DNA of 16,385 nt from RGIG5612 sp045601405 (GTDB lineage: Bacteria > Bacillota > Clostridia > Lachnospirales > Lachnospiraceae), in contig JAZRZO010000024.1 of NCBI GenBank assembly GCA_045601405.1, positions 1-16,385 of the forward strand, written 5' to 3'. The position numbers were made by a program, and so were the translations under genes. The notes beneath the pieces are model-generated. The model saw nothing but the letters and a program-made list of their open reading frames with translations, was not told the origin of the DNA and did no database searches. Shown in pieces: positions 5,508-12,965 of the stretch (within the stretch, counting starts at the first letter, position 1; every line of letters begins with the position of its first letter).

Positions 5508-6869
5508 ATGGATATTAAAGTGGAAAAGTTGGAAAACAACGTGGCGAAGCTCACCGTGGAAGTGGAAGAGGATAAGGTTACAGAGGCGCTTGGCAAAGCC
5601 TATAACAAAGTAAAAAATCAGATATCCATGCCCGGCTTCAGAAAGGGCAAGGTTCCTCAGAAAATGGTGGAAAAGGTGTACGGCGTTGAGATCTTATATG
5701 ATGATGCTGCAAACTTTCTTATAAACGACAGCTATCCGGAAGCATATGATGAGGCCATGAAGGAAATAGAGATAGTTTCTCAGCCTCAGATAGAAGATAT
5801 CGACATTCAGAAAGGAAAAGCATTCACATATACCGCAAAGGTCGCAGTAAAGCCTGAGGTAGAGCTGGGTGAATATAAGGGTCTGGAATATACAAAGACC
5901 GAGGTTGAAGTTACCGAGGAAGAGATAAACGAAGATATCGAAAAGACAAGAGAACTCAACAGCAGGAGAGTTCCTGTGGAAGATCGCCCCGCTCAGATGG
6001 GAGATATCGCCGATATAGATTTTGACGGCTATGTTGACGGAAAGAACTTTGAAGGCGGAAAAGCCGAGGGCTACAGCATCGTGCTCGGATCACATTCCTT
6101 CATAGACACCTTCGAAGACCAGATCGCAGGTCATAACATAGGCGATGAATTTGATGTAAATGTCACATTCCCGGAAGGATATCAGGCAGCAGAGCTTGCG
6201 GGAAAGCCAGCGGTATTCAAGGTTAAATTAAATGACCTTAAGGTTAAGGAGCTTCCGGCTCTTGATGACGAATTCGCGGCGGAGGTTTCCGAGTTTGATA
6301 CTCTTGAGGAATACAAGGCCGACATCAGAAAAGGCATACAGGAAAGAAAAGATCAGGAAGCAAAAAGCGCGGCTGAAAGAGAAGTGGTAAAACAGCTTGT
6401 GGATAACGCAAAGATGGATGTTCCGGATCTTATGATAGATGCCCAGGCACAGCAGAGCGCAAGAGAGTTTGCCATGAGGATGCAGAGCCAGGGAATAAGC
6501 ATGCCGCAGTACTTAAACCTTGTAGGACAGACAGAGGAGAAATTCATGGAAGACATGAAGCCGCATGCGCTTCAGACCATCAGAGAAAGGCTTGCGCTTG
6601 AAGCAGTGGCAAAGGCTGAAGAGATTGAAGTAACGGAAGAAGATATAGAAAACGAAATAAAGAAAATGGCCGAAATGTATCAGATGGATATAGAAAAGGC
6701 AAAAGAGCTTGTTTCCGATGAAGAAAAAGAGGCCATGAAAAATGACCTTGCGATCTCCAAAGCGGCAGAGTTTATCTACGAACACGGCAAGGCTGTTGAA
6801 AAGAAACCGGAAGAGCCTGAAACTGCTGAAGAGACAAAGGAAGAAGCTGCAGAGGAAAACGCAGAATAA
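5508..6869 (+). CDS. tig: trigger factor, ribosome-associated peptidyl-prolyl isomerase chaperone
   Basis: Trigger factor binds the ribosome near the exit tunnel and protects nascent chains. I chose ATG 5508 (453 residues) because it follows AAGGAGG with correct spacing and gives the family N-terminus MDIKVEKLENN. The frame stays open back to 5439, but that adds 23 residues with no family likeness and overlaps truA. The ribosome-docking loop GFRKGK is at residues 43-48, with the FRK triplet at 44-46 as in the classical protein. An FKBP-type PPIase domain spans about 163-245, followed by the long helical C-terminal chaperone domain and a glutamate-rich tail (about 430-453). It leads the tig-clpP-clpX cluster. 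Confidence 0.97.
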   Translation: MDIKVEKLENNVAKLTVEVEEDKVTEALGKAYNKVKNQISMPGFRKGKVPQKMVEKVYGVEILYDDAANFLINDSYPEAYDEAMKEIEIVSQPQIEDIDIQKGKAFTYTAKVAVKPEVELGEYKGLEYTKTEVEVTEEEINEDIEKTRELNSRRVPVEDRPAQMGDIADIDFDGYVDGKNFEGGKAEGYSIVLGSHSFIDTFEDQIAGHNIGDEFDVNVTFPEGYQAAELAGKPAVFKVKLNDLKVKELPALDDEFAAEVSEFDTLEEYKADIRKGIQERKDQEAKSAAEREVVKQLVDNAKMDVPDLMIDAQAQQSAREFAMRMQSQGISMPQYLNLVGQTEEKFMEDMKPHALQTIRERLALEAVAKAEEIEVTEEDIENEIKKMAEMYQMDIEKAKELVSDEEKEAMKNDLAISKAAEFIYEHGKAVEKKPEEPETAEETKEEAAEENAE

Positions 6870-6906
6870 ACATAAAAACAACTTAGTATAATTCTAAATA
6901 ATACAT

Positions 6907-6930
6907 AAAGGCCGGTTAATGCCGGCTTTT
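6907..6930 (+). terminator. hairpin between tig and clpP, possible partial terminator
   Basis: GCCGG (6911-6915) pairs with CCGGC (6922-6926) around a 6-nt loop. Flanking AAAG and TTTT extend the stem by an A-T rich part. Only four T follow, so termination is probably incomplete and some read-through to clpP is expected. A lone TATAAT (6887-6892) lies upstream without a convincing -35 box, so I do not call a separate clpP promoter. Confidence 0.5.
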
Positions 6931-6950
6931 ATACAAACGGAGGTTTAAAA

Positions 6951-7541
6951 ATGAGCTTAGTACCCACAGTAATTGAAAATACAAGCAGAGGCGAGAGGGC
7001 ATATGATATTTATTCGCGTCTTCTTAAAGAAAGGATAGTTTTCCTCGGGGAGGAAGTGAATGATGTAACGGCAAGTCTTGTGGTTGCCCAGCTTCTGTTC
7101 CTCGAAAGCGAGGACCCGAATAAAGACATAAGCTTCTACATCAACAGTCCGGGAGGAAGCGTTACGGCAGGCATGGCAATCTATGATACCATGCAGTATG
7201 TAAAGTGCGACGTCTCCACTACCTGCATCGGTATGGCGGCAAGCATGGGGGCCTTCCTTCTTGCGGGCGGTGCAAAAGGCAAGAGATTTGCTCTTCCCAA
7301 CGCGGAGATAATGATACACCAGCCCTCAGGCGGAGCCCAGGGACAGGCGTCGGATATCAAGATCAATGCTGATCATATCCTTAGGATAAGAGATAACCTG
7401 AATAAGCTTCTGGCGGAGAATACAGGAAAACCCCTTGAGCAGGTAGAGATAGATACCGAAAGGGATAACTGGCTCACGGCCGGAGAGGCAAAGGAATACG
7501 GTATCATTGATGCAGTCATAGAAAATCACGAGGACAGGTAA
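6951..7541 (+). CDS. clpP: ATP-dependent Clp protease proteolytic subunit
   Basis: ClpP is the serine peptidase that forms the double-heptamer chamber capped by ClpX or ClpC. The 196-residue product has the catalytic triad Ser98 (GMAASMGAF), His123 (MIHQPSGG) and Asp172 (TERDNW), at the usual positions and with normal length. The oxyanion-hole region SPGGS is at 66-70. It has an ACGGAGG ribosome binding site. Its stop codon TAA shares its last A with the clpX start (TAATG), so the two are translationally coupled and probably made together. Confidence 0.98.
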   Translation: MSLVPTVIENTSRGERAYDIYSRLLKERIVFLGEEVNDVTASLVVAQLLFLESEDPNKDISFYINSPGGSVTAGMAIYDTMQYVKCDVSTTCIGMAASMGAFLLAGGAKGKRFALPNAEIMIHQPSGGAQGQASDIKINADHILRIRDNLNKLLAENTGKPLEQVEIDTERDNWLTAGEAKEYGIIDAVIENHEDR

Positions 7542-8791
7542 TGGCAGGAAGAAAAAGTGAAAACGGTATGCCGCATTGTTCTTTTTGCGGAAGAAGCGCG
7601 GAGGAGATAGGCACAAATCTCATCACAGGCCCCGACGGCATAAAGATATGCCCTGACTGTGTGCTCACCTGCGCCGATATGTATGAAATGGTGCTTGTGC
7701 CGTCTACGGCGGCGGAAAGCAGGATGGCAAAGGGCGGAAAGGGCCTGAACATAAAGCTTCACAAGCCGAAGGAGATAAAGGCCTTCCTGGACGAATATGT
7801 AATAGGTCAGGAAAAGGCCAAGAAGGTTCTTTCGGTCCAGGTGTATAATCACTATAAAAGAGTGCTTTCAAATCAAAAGCTTGATGTAGAGCTTCAGAAA
7901 AGCAATATCCTTATGCTCGGTCCAACAGGGTCAGGAAAAACATTCCTGGCGCAGACCCTTGCCAGGATACTCAATGTGCCGTTTGCAATAGCAGATGCAA
8001 CTACGCTGACAGAAGCAGGATATGTGGGAGAGGATGTTGAAAACATTCTCCTTAAGCTTATCCAGGCGGCGGATTATGATATCGAAAGAGCTGAGTTCGG
8101 GATAGTATATATCGACGAGATAGACAAGATAACTAAAAAGAGCGAGAATGTCTCCATTACCAGGGATGTCTCGGGTGAAGGCGTGCAGCAGGCTCTTTTG
8201 AAGATAATAGAAGGCACGGACGCGTCTGTTCCGCCGCAGGGCGGGAGAAAGCATCCGGGACAGGAAATGCTTCACATCAATACAACAAATATTCTCTTTA
8301 TCTGCGGAGGAGCGTTTGCGGGTCTGGAAAAGATAATAGAGCAAAGAGTTGATAAAAAAGGCATGGGCTTCGGAGCGGAGCTCTCAACGGATCCGACAGA
8401 AGAGACGGACGATCTGTTCCGGAAGGTGATGCCTCAGGATCTTGTAAAATACGGCATCATTCCGGAGTTTATAGGTCGTGTTCCCGTTGTGGTATCCCTC
8501 AAGTCGCTTACGGAGGAAGATCTGGTAAGGATATTAAAAGAGCCGAAGAATGCGCTGTTAAAGCAATATGAGGCGCTTTTTAAGCTGGACGGAGTCAAAC
8601 TGGAATTTAAAGACGCGGCTATCAGGGCCATCGCGAAAAGGGCGCTTGACAGGAAAACAGGCGCAAGGGGCTTGCGAAGCATAATGGAAGAGGTCATGAT
8701 GGACGATATGTATGAGATACCGTCTGACGAAACCAGAAAGAAATTTACTGTTACCGAGGCCATGGTCAGGAAAACAGGCGAGGCAGGCTGA
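7541..8791 (+). CDS. clpX: ATP-dependent Clp protease ATP-binding subunit ClpX
   Basis: ClpX is the AAA+ unfoldase that feeds substrates to ClpP. The 416-residue protein starts with a C4 zinc-binding domain (Cys13, Cys16, Cys37, Cys40). Walker A is GPTGSGKT (127-134) and Walker B is IVYIDEID (188-195). The pore-1 loop is GYVG (160-163), the RKH loop is at 236-238, and the ClpP-docking loop is present as MGFG (275-278). All functional motifs are intact. The start overlaps clpP by one base. In many Firmicutes lon follows clpX, but here a CobW-type GTPase follows after 11 bp. Confidence 0.98.
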   Translation: MAGRKSENGMPHCSFCGRSAEEIGTNLITGPDGIKICPDCVLTCADMYEMVLVPSTAAESRMAKGGKGLNIKLHKPKEIKAFLDEYVIGQEKAKKVLSVQVYNHYKRVLSNQKLDVELQKSNILMLGPTGSGKTFLAQTLARILNVPFAIADATTLTEAGYVGEDVENILLKLIQAADYDIERAEFGIVYIDEIDKITKKSENVSITRDVSGEGVQQALLKIIEGTDASVPPQGGRKHPGQEMLHINTTNILFICGGAFAGLEKIIEQRVDKKGMGFGAELSTDPTEETDDLFRKVMPQDLVKYGIIPEFIGRVPVVVSLKSLTEEDLVRILKEPKNALLKQYEALFKLDGVKLEFKDAAIRAIAKRALDRKTGARGLRSIMEEVMMDDMYEIPSDETRKKFTVTEAMVRKTGEAG

Positions 8792-8802
8792 AAAGAGAAG
8801 GG

Positions 8803-9435
8803 GTGATCGATATCAAGCTTATAATAATCGGAGGCTTTTTAGGCTCAGGAAAAACTACGGTGCTTATACCTCTGGCACTGGAAATGATAGGCGAAGAGGG
8901 CGTAAATGACGGAAGCACAAAGGTCGCTATAATCGAAAATGAGATTGGGCAGGTAGGTATAGACACAGCATTTACAGGCGATACCGGTCTTTATACCACT
9001 GAGCTTTTTAACGGCTGCGTATGCTGCTCGATCGCAGGTTCTCTTATGGATTCGCTATGTCAGATAGAAGAGGAGCTTCATCCGGAATGGGTCATCCTCG
9101 AAACAACGGGGCTTGCACGTCCCGGGGATGTGGCCGGACAGCTCCGCGAATATTATGACGAAGACCTTGATATAACCATAATCAATGTGGTCGATGCCGC
9201 AAGGTGGTATAAGCTTGCAGGCATTGTAGGCTCTCTTGTTGATGAACAGGTGGCGTCTGCGGATTATATTTTCCTCAATAAAACTGATGCGGCGGAGCCA
9301 GGCAGGGTTGATTCGACGGAAGAGGAGATCCGCACAAAGACAGAGGCAAAGATATACAGGATTTCCGCAAGAACCGACAAAGACGGGCTGACAGCTATCT
9401 GCAGGGAGATATTAGATAAGATAAGCGCTGAATAA
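8803..9435 (+). CDS. CobW/HypB/UreG-type (G3E, COG0523-like) GTPase, small form
   Basis: G3E GTPases insert or deliver metal ions (Ni, Co, Zn) to target proteins. The 210-residue product begins with the P-loop GGFLGSGKTT (10-19). It has the ENEIGQVGID segment (45-54), the CVCC motif (72-75, the CxCC metal site of the COG0523 branch), ETTGLARP (100-107) and the guanine-specificity motif NKTD (159-162). It ends shortly after the GTPase core and lacks the usual CobW C-terminal domain. The start is a GTG 11 bp after clpX, with a purine-rich AAAAGAGAAGGG before it; no ATG is available nearby, so the start is somewhat uncertain. The next gene, 11 bp on, encodes a histidine-rich protein, which suggests a two-protein metallochaperone. 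The metal and client are not known. Confidence 0.88.
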   Translation: MIDIKLIIIGGFLGSGKTTVLIPLALEMIGEEGVNDGSTKVAIIENEIGQVGIDTAFTGDTGLYTTELFNGCVCCSIAGSLMDSLCQIEEELHPEWVILETTGLARPGDVAGQLREYYDEDLDITIINVVDAARWYKLAGIVGSLVDEQVASADYIFLNKTDAAEPGRVDSTEEEIRTKTEAKIYRISARTDKDGLTAICREILDKISAE

Positions 9436-9446
9436 GAGGAGCACCC

Positions 9447-10004
9447 ATGAGTGAAGATATAAAAAAAGAAGGCTGCGGACACCACGGTGAGCATAAGGGT
9501 CATGAACATGGTCATCATCATGAACACGGTCATGGCCATGGACATCATCACGGCCACGGACACCATCATGAAAATGGCCACGGACACCATCACAGTCACG
9601 GCCATGCGCACGATCACCATGGTCACGACCATGATCACGGTCATACGCATGAGGTGCCCGGATACAGATTGGTGGAGACTCATTCTCATGAAGGCGCAAC
9701 AGTATGCTCGTTTGAAAAGGATGTCACAGGTGATATAGACGGGCTCAGAGCGTCTATGGCGGATTCCATAGAAATGTTAAAGTCGTGGCTCGAGCAAGAG
9801 GGTGCGCTTATCGGGCACCTGAAAGGATATATTAAAACGGGCGGTTCTGTTATAACTTTTTCCACAACAGGTGATTCGCTGAATATAGAAGAACATGGAT
9901 CGTCGGCATACAGTGTGGGCTTTGCCGCTATTGTATTCGGCCCCACGGAAGAAACTTTGAAAGACAAGGTCCTGGAAGTATTCCAGTCTTCACCTCTGAT
10001 ATGA
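9447..10004 (+). CDS. histidine-rich putative metal-binding protein
   Basis: I do not recognise the full-length family. The 185-residue product has a polar start and then an extreme histidine region. Residues 12-68 hold 32 histidines, mostly as HGH, HHH, DHDH and HEH. His79, His81 and Cys87 follow. The remaining part (about 88-185) is an ordinary, mixed alpha/beta sequence without transmembrane segments, so this is not just a junk His tract. There is no signal peptide, so it is probably cytoplasmic. It follows the G3E GTPase by 11 bp with a GAGGAG site, so both are probably co-transcribed. It may store or buffer Ni, Co or Zn for the GTPase, as His-rich stretches do in HypB, SlyD and UreE. In COG0523 proteins such His stretches are often within the GTPase itself; here the two parts are separate proteins. 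The DNA is low-complexity but carries no frameshift. Confidence 0.8.
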   Translation: MSEDIKKEGCGHHGEHKGHEHGHHHEHGHGHGHHHGHGHHHENGHGHHHSHGHAHDHHGHDHDHGHTHEVPGYRLVETHSHEGATVCSFEKDVTGDIDGLRASMADSIEMLKSWLEQEGALIGHLKGYIKTGGSVITFSTTGDSLNIEEHGSSAYSVGFAAIVFGPTEETLKDKVLEVFQSSPLI

Positions 10005-10020
10005 AGACGTAATGTTCAGC

Positions 10021-10070
10021 GCCACCTTCCACCCCGCCGGGGGAAGGCGACAGATGAGGGCGCAGTGCAT
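10021..10070. repeat. GC-rich interspersed repeat, copy 3 (divergent)
   Basis: It lies between two convergent genes and shares CCTTCC, the GGCGAC-GATGAGGG end and the following GC-rich CGCAGTGCAT with copies 1 and 2. It can fold as CCTTC (10025-10029) with GAAGG (10043-10047), plus an inner CCCC/GGGG stem, around a GCC loop. It fills most of the 85-bp convergent gap and may act as a stable 3' end structure, but there is no T-run on either strand. Confidence 0.6.
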
Positions 10071-10089
10071 GTGAAATCTGAATTCCCGC

Positions 10090-10674
10090 TTATATCACAC
10101 CCTCGATCAGGTCCAGTAGTTCATCCCGGCCCTGTTTTGTCTCGGAAGAAAAGGCGATAAGCGGGATATCCTTACTCTTGATATAAAGCCCCTCCCTGAG
10201 CATCTTCAGATGCCGGGGAACCTGATTTCTTTTTATCTTGTCAGCTTTGGTGGCAACTATGACCGGCTGTTTCCCGCTTGCAAGGATCCACTCGAGCATT
10301 TCCTTGTCACTGTTTTTCGGTTCATGCCTGATGTCCACCAAAAGGATAACAGCCTTAAGATACGCAGAACCCGTAAGATAGTTATTTATCATCCCTGCCC
10401 ACTTTTCCTGTTCGGACCGGGACACCTTCGCGAAGCCGTAGCCGGGAAGGTCAACGAAATAAAATCCGTCATTTATCTTGTAAAAATTTATGGTCTGCGT
10501 CTTCCCGGGAGAGGATGACGTGCGGGCAAGCTTTTTTCTTCCCAGAACAGTGTTTATAAGAGAAGACTTGCCTACATTAGACCTGCCTGCAAAAGCCACT
10601 TCGGAAAGACCGCTTTCCGGGAGAGGACTTTTTATTCCAAGTACGATATCCAGTTCTGAAGTTTTGATGATCAT
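10090..10674 (-). CDS. ysxC: ribosome biogenesis GTP-binding protein YsxC/EngB
   Basis: This essential GTPase acts in 50S ribosomal subunit assembly. The 194-residue product has all G motifs: G1 GRSNVGKSS (30-38), G2 around GKTQTINFY (57-65), G3 DLPGYG (75-80), G4 TKAD (142-145) and G5 FSSETKQG near the C-terminus. Length is typical. The ATG is only 4 bp after the stop of the DUF4364 gene, with no strong ribosome binding site of its own, so it is probably translated by coupling. In related genomes ysxC usually follows lon in the clpX cluster and on the same strand; here it is convergent with it, which points to a local rearrangement. Confidence 0.97.
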   Translation of the reverse strand: MIIKTSELDIVLGIKSPLPESGLSEVAFAGRSNVGKSSLINTVLGRKKLARTSSSPGKTQTINFYKINDGFYFVDLPGYGFAKVSRSEQEKWAGMINNYLTGSAYLKAVILLVDIRHEPKNSDKEMLEWILASGKQPVIVATKADKIKRNQVPRHLKMLREGLYIKSKDIPLIAFSSETKQGRDELLDLIEGVI

Positions 10675-10678
10675 GATA

Positions 10679-11197
10679 TTACTGAAGAAGTGATTTCATT
10701 ATGATGGCGTATAGTTCTTCGGAGTAGCCGCGCCAGTTTCCGCAGATACGGGCGGCCTCCTCCTCGCTGGGAACAGAGATGTTCAGCTCATAAAGCAGGG
10801 ATTTCCCCTCCATTACCTGACAGTGCGCTATGTAGTCGCCGCTTGTATGTTTATAATAGCTGGACTGTGTTCCAACTTCGTTTTTCAGCGCGTATTTATT
10901 TTCCTCAAGGTACGAATTGATATCCTCAAGAGCGCCCTTGGGGATCTGATTTTTAAAAAATGTAAGGGATTCATATCCTTCCGGAGTGATGCTGTAATAA
11001 GAGGTGTTGCGGATAGTCACCTTTTCTACGAATTTAGCTGCCACAAGGTCAGAGAGAGTCTGCTGAATATTGAAGTAATCCGTGTATTCCTTCGATATAA
11101 AAAATGTGGAAAGCTGAGAGTTTGTCAGCTGAAGGTCAAGCTTGTTCAGCATATAAAGGATCATCAGCTTATAAATAGTGGAAGAATCTGTGACCAT
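10679..11197 (-). CDS. DUF4364 family protein (winged-helix-like)
   Basis: The 172-residue product fits the DUF4364 family, common in Lachnospiraceae and other Clostridia. Its first half (about 1-75) has the pattern of a winged helix: helices around IYKLMILYMLNKL and LTNSQLSTFFI, a recognition-like helix around QQTLSDLVAAKF, and a wing (YYSITPEGYESL). The second half is mixed and includes Gly-Trp and Tyr-rich segments near residues 150-165. A DNA-binding regulator is possible but not shown. A GGAGG site lies 11 nt before the ATG, which is a little far; no better start is visible. It is the first gene of an operon with ysxC and diverges from rho. Confidence 0.8.
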   Translation of the reverse strand: MVTDSSTIYKLMILYMLNKLDLQLTNSQLSTFFISKEYTDYFNIQQTLSDLVAAKFVEKVTIRNTSYYSITPEGYESLTFFKNQIPKGALEDINSYLEENKYALKNEVGTQSSYYKHTSGDYIAHCQVMEGKSLLYELNISVPSEEEAARICGNWRGYSEELYAIIMKSLLQ

Positions 11198-11268
11198 GGA
11201 TAATACCGCCTCCGTTCATACTTTAAAACCGCCATGCCCTAAGGAATAAGGCCTGTTAAAGTTTTTTT

Positions 11269-11297
11269 AGGTTAGCATATAAACCTTGATTTTTCAA
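11269..11297 (-). promoter_or_regulatory. candidate promoter of the DUF4364-ysxC operon
   Basis: On the minus strand TTGAAA (11297-11292) and TAACCT (11274-11269) are 17 bp apart, with TGC before the -10 giving an extended -10. The -10 itself is weak. It overlaps the -35 region of the rho promoter, so the two could compete. Confidence 0.4.
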
Positions 11298-11314
11298 ACT
11301 CTTTTGTTTATAAT
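11286..11314 (+). promoter_or_regulatory. sigma-A promoter of rho
   Basis: TTGATT (11286-11291) and TATAAT (11309-11314) are separated by 17 bp. It would give a leader of about 120 nt before the rho ATG. Confidence 0.78.
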
Positions 11315-11353
11315 ACGGGTCGAAACAATCTGAGATTCAAAACATTTTCGATA

Positions 11354-11420
11354 TTATCAAACAGCAATCCCATATTTTGAAAATTATATATTATTGAACG
11401 GCAATCAGATTTATCAAACA
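11354..11420 (+). repeat. short direct repeats in the rho leader
   Basis: TTATCAAACA occurs at 11354-11363 and again at 11411-11420, and GCAATC at 11364-11369 and 11401-11406. The stretch is AT-rich and C-poor. It lies within the inferred 5' leader of rho. It could be a binding site or chance; no stable hairpin is obvious. Confidence 0.45.
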
Positions 11421-11437
11421 TATTGAAAGGATGGTTT

Positions 11438-12745
11438 ATGAGAGAAAAATTAGGATCGCTTCCACTTGTTCAGCTGCGCGAGATAGCAAAGACAAACGAG
11501 ATCAAAGGCGCCTCGACTATGAAAAAAGCAGACCTTATAGAGGCGATACTGCAGATGTCCGAGGACAAGACCAGAGAAGCGGAAACCGGATTATCAAAAG
11601 AGGAAACAGAAAAGCTGGATTCCGGAAAAGTAGCGCATGGAATATTGGAGGTGCTGCCTGACGGCTACGGCTTTATACGTTCCGATAATTATCTTCCGGG
11701 CGAGAATGATGTTTACGTATCTCCGTCGCAGATAAAAAGATTCGGGCTTAAAACAGGTGATATACTTACAGGCAAGGTGCGAGTTAAAACTCAGAATGAA
11801 AAGTTCGGGGCTCTCCTGCATCTGAACAGGATAAACGGTTTTCTGCCCAGCGAGGCATCGGGAAGAAGGAACTTTGAAGATCTTACCCCTATCTTCCCGG
11901 ACGAGAGACTTAAGCTTGAAACGACAGAGAAAAATCTTGCCATGCGTATATTCGACCTTATCTCTCCTATAGGAAAAGGGCAGAGAGGTATGATAGTTTC
12001 TCCGCCGAAGGCAGGAAAGACCACTCTTCTTAAAGGCGTAGCCCGCTCCATTCTTACAAACAATCCCGAAGTCCACATTCTCATACTGCTGATAGACGAA
12101 CGGCCGGAGGAAGTAACCGACATAAGAGAGGCCATAGTAGGCAATAATGTTGAGGTTATATATTCCACATTCGACGAGCTTCCGGAGCACCATAAACGTG
12201 TTTCCGAGATGGTGATCGAAAGGGCGAAAAGGCTTGTAGAGCACGGCGGAGATGTAATAATACTCTTAGACAGCATTACAAGGCTTGCAAGAGCATATAA
12301 CCTTTTAGTTCCGCCAAGCGGAAGAACACTTTCCGGCGGTCTTGACCCCGCGGCCCTTCATATGCCAAAGCGATTCTTCGGCGCGGCCCGCAATATAAGA
12401 GAGGGCGGAAGTCTTACGATCCTCGCAACGGCTCTGGTGGATACCGGAAGCAAGATGGATGATGTGGTATACGAGGAATTCAAGGGGACCGGTAATATGG
12501 AGTTGATCCTTGACAGAAAGCTTCAGGAAAAGAGGGTATTTCCCGCGATAGATATAGCTAAATCCGGAACCAGAAGGGAAGATCTACTTCTCAGCATAGA
12601 GGAGCAGGAAGCTGTCTATACCATCAGAAAAGCAACGGGAGGTCTGAGGGCCGAGGAATCAACGGAAAAAATACTTGATATCTTCGCGAAGACCAGAAGC
12701 AACGCTGAGTTTGTCGACATGATCAGAAAGATAAAGCTCATGTGA
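11438..12745 (+). CDS. rho: transcription termination factor Rho
   Basis: Rho is the hexameric RNA helicase that ends many transcripts. I take ATG 11438 (435 residues) because it follows AAAGGA with 6-nt spacing and gives the family N-terminus MREKLGSLPLVQLREIA. An upstream in-frame TTG adds five residues with no support. Domains in order are the Rho_N helical domain (about 1-45), a short polar linker, an OB/cold-shock RNA-binding domain with GYGFIR (76-81), and the RecA-like ATPase with Walker A SPPKAGKTT (188-196) and Walker B ILLIDERPEE (216-225). The Q- and R-loop regions (LSGGLDPAALHMPKRF, GTGNMELILDR) are intact. It is monocistronic with its own promoter and terminator. Confidence 0.98.
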   Translation: MREKLGSLPLVQLREIAKTNEIKGASTMKKADLIEAILQMSEDKTREAETGLSKEETEKLDSGKVAHGILEVLPDGYGFIRSDNYLPGENDVYVSPSQIKRFGLKTGDILTGKVRVKTQNEKFGALLHLNRINGFLPSEASGRRNFEDLTPIFPDERLKLETTEKNLAMRIFDLISPIGKGQRGMIVSPPKAGKTTLLKGVARSILTNNPEVHILILLIDERPEEVTDIREAIVGNNVEVIYSTFDELPEHHKRVSEMVIERAKRLVEHGGDVIILLDSITRLARAYNLLVPPSGRTLSGGLDPAALHMPKRFFGAARNIREGGSLTILATALVDTGSKMDDVVYEEFKGTGNMELILDRKLQEKRVFPAIDIAKSGTRREDLLLSIEEQEAVYTIRKATGGLRAEESTEKILDIFAKTRSNAEFVDMIRKIKLM

Positions 12746-12784
12746 TCGTACATCCGGATATATCCTGAAAAATAAAAAAACAAT

Positions 12785-12818
12785 AAAAAACAGGCAGAGC
12801 ACATCTGCCTGTTTTTTT
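12785..12818 (+). terminator. intrinsic terminator after rho
   Basis: CAGGCAGA (12791-12798) and TCTGCCTG (12804-12811) pair around a 5-nt loop, flanked by a run of A on the left and seven T on the right. It is strong and may work for both strands. Confidence 0.93.
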
Positions 12819-12845
12819 GTGAGGGCAGGGGTCCCTCCTGAATGA

Positions 12846-12861
12846 GTATACAGATGTATAC
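12846..12861. promoter_or_regulatory. GTATAC pair upstream of the pyr-like promoter
   Basis: Two copies of the palindromic hexamer GTATAC (12846-12851 and 12856-12861) are spaced 10 bp apart, one helical turn. They lie about 30 bp before the next -35 box. This could be a regulator site, but no partner regulator is nearby. Confidence 0.3.
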
Positions 12862-12891
12862 GGCAGTGTTCGTATGAAAAAAATGTATGCA

Positions 12892-12921
12892 TTGAACTAC
12901 ATTTTGTCCGCAAAATAAAAT
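12892..12921 (+). promoter_or_regulatory. promoter of the pyrKD-like / malic / fumarase cluster
   Basis: TTGAAC (12892-12897) and TAAAAT (12916-12921) are separated by 18 bp. The next ATG (12966) follows AAAGGA. If active, it could still drive the intact hydro-lyase genes downstream through the pseudogene region. Confidence 0.55.
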
Positions 12922-12965
12922 GAGTACAGACAGCTTCAGGAGACAGGCACACAAAGGATCAAAAA

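Noticed and set aside
6870..6950. Separate clpP promoter with CtsR-type heptad operator
   Set aside because: TATAAT is present, but there is no -35 box at the right distance, and no tandem GGTCAAA-type heptads are visible.
9264..9699. Methionine/valine-rich and Asp/His/Arg-rich open frames on the minus strand opposite the His tract
   Set aside because: They are mirror products of the CAT/CAC-rich coding sequence; no ribosome binding site, no family resemblance, and the plus-strand gene is well placed in its operon.
10021..10070. Bidirectional intrinsic terminator between the convergent genes
   Set aside because: The hairpin is GC-rich but has no T-run on either side; it is better described as a repeat copy, although it may still stabilise mRNA ends.
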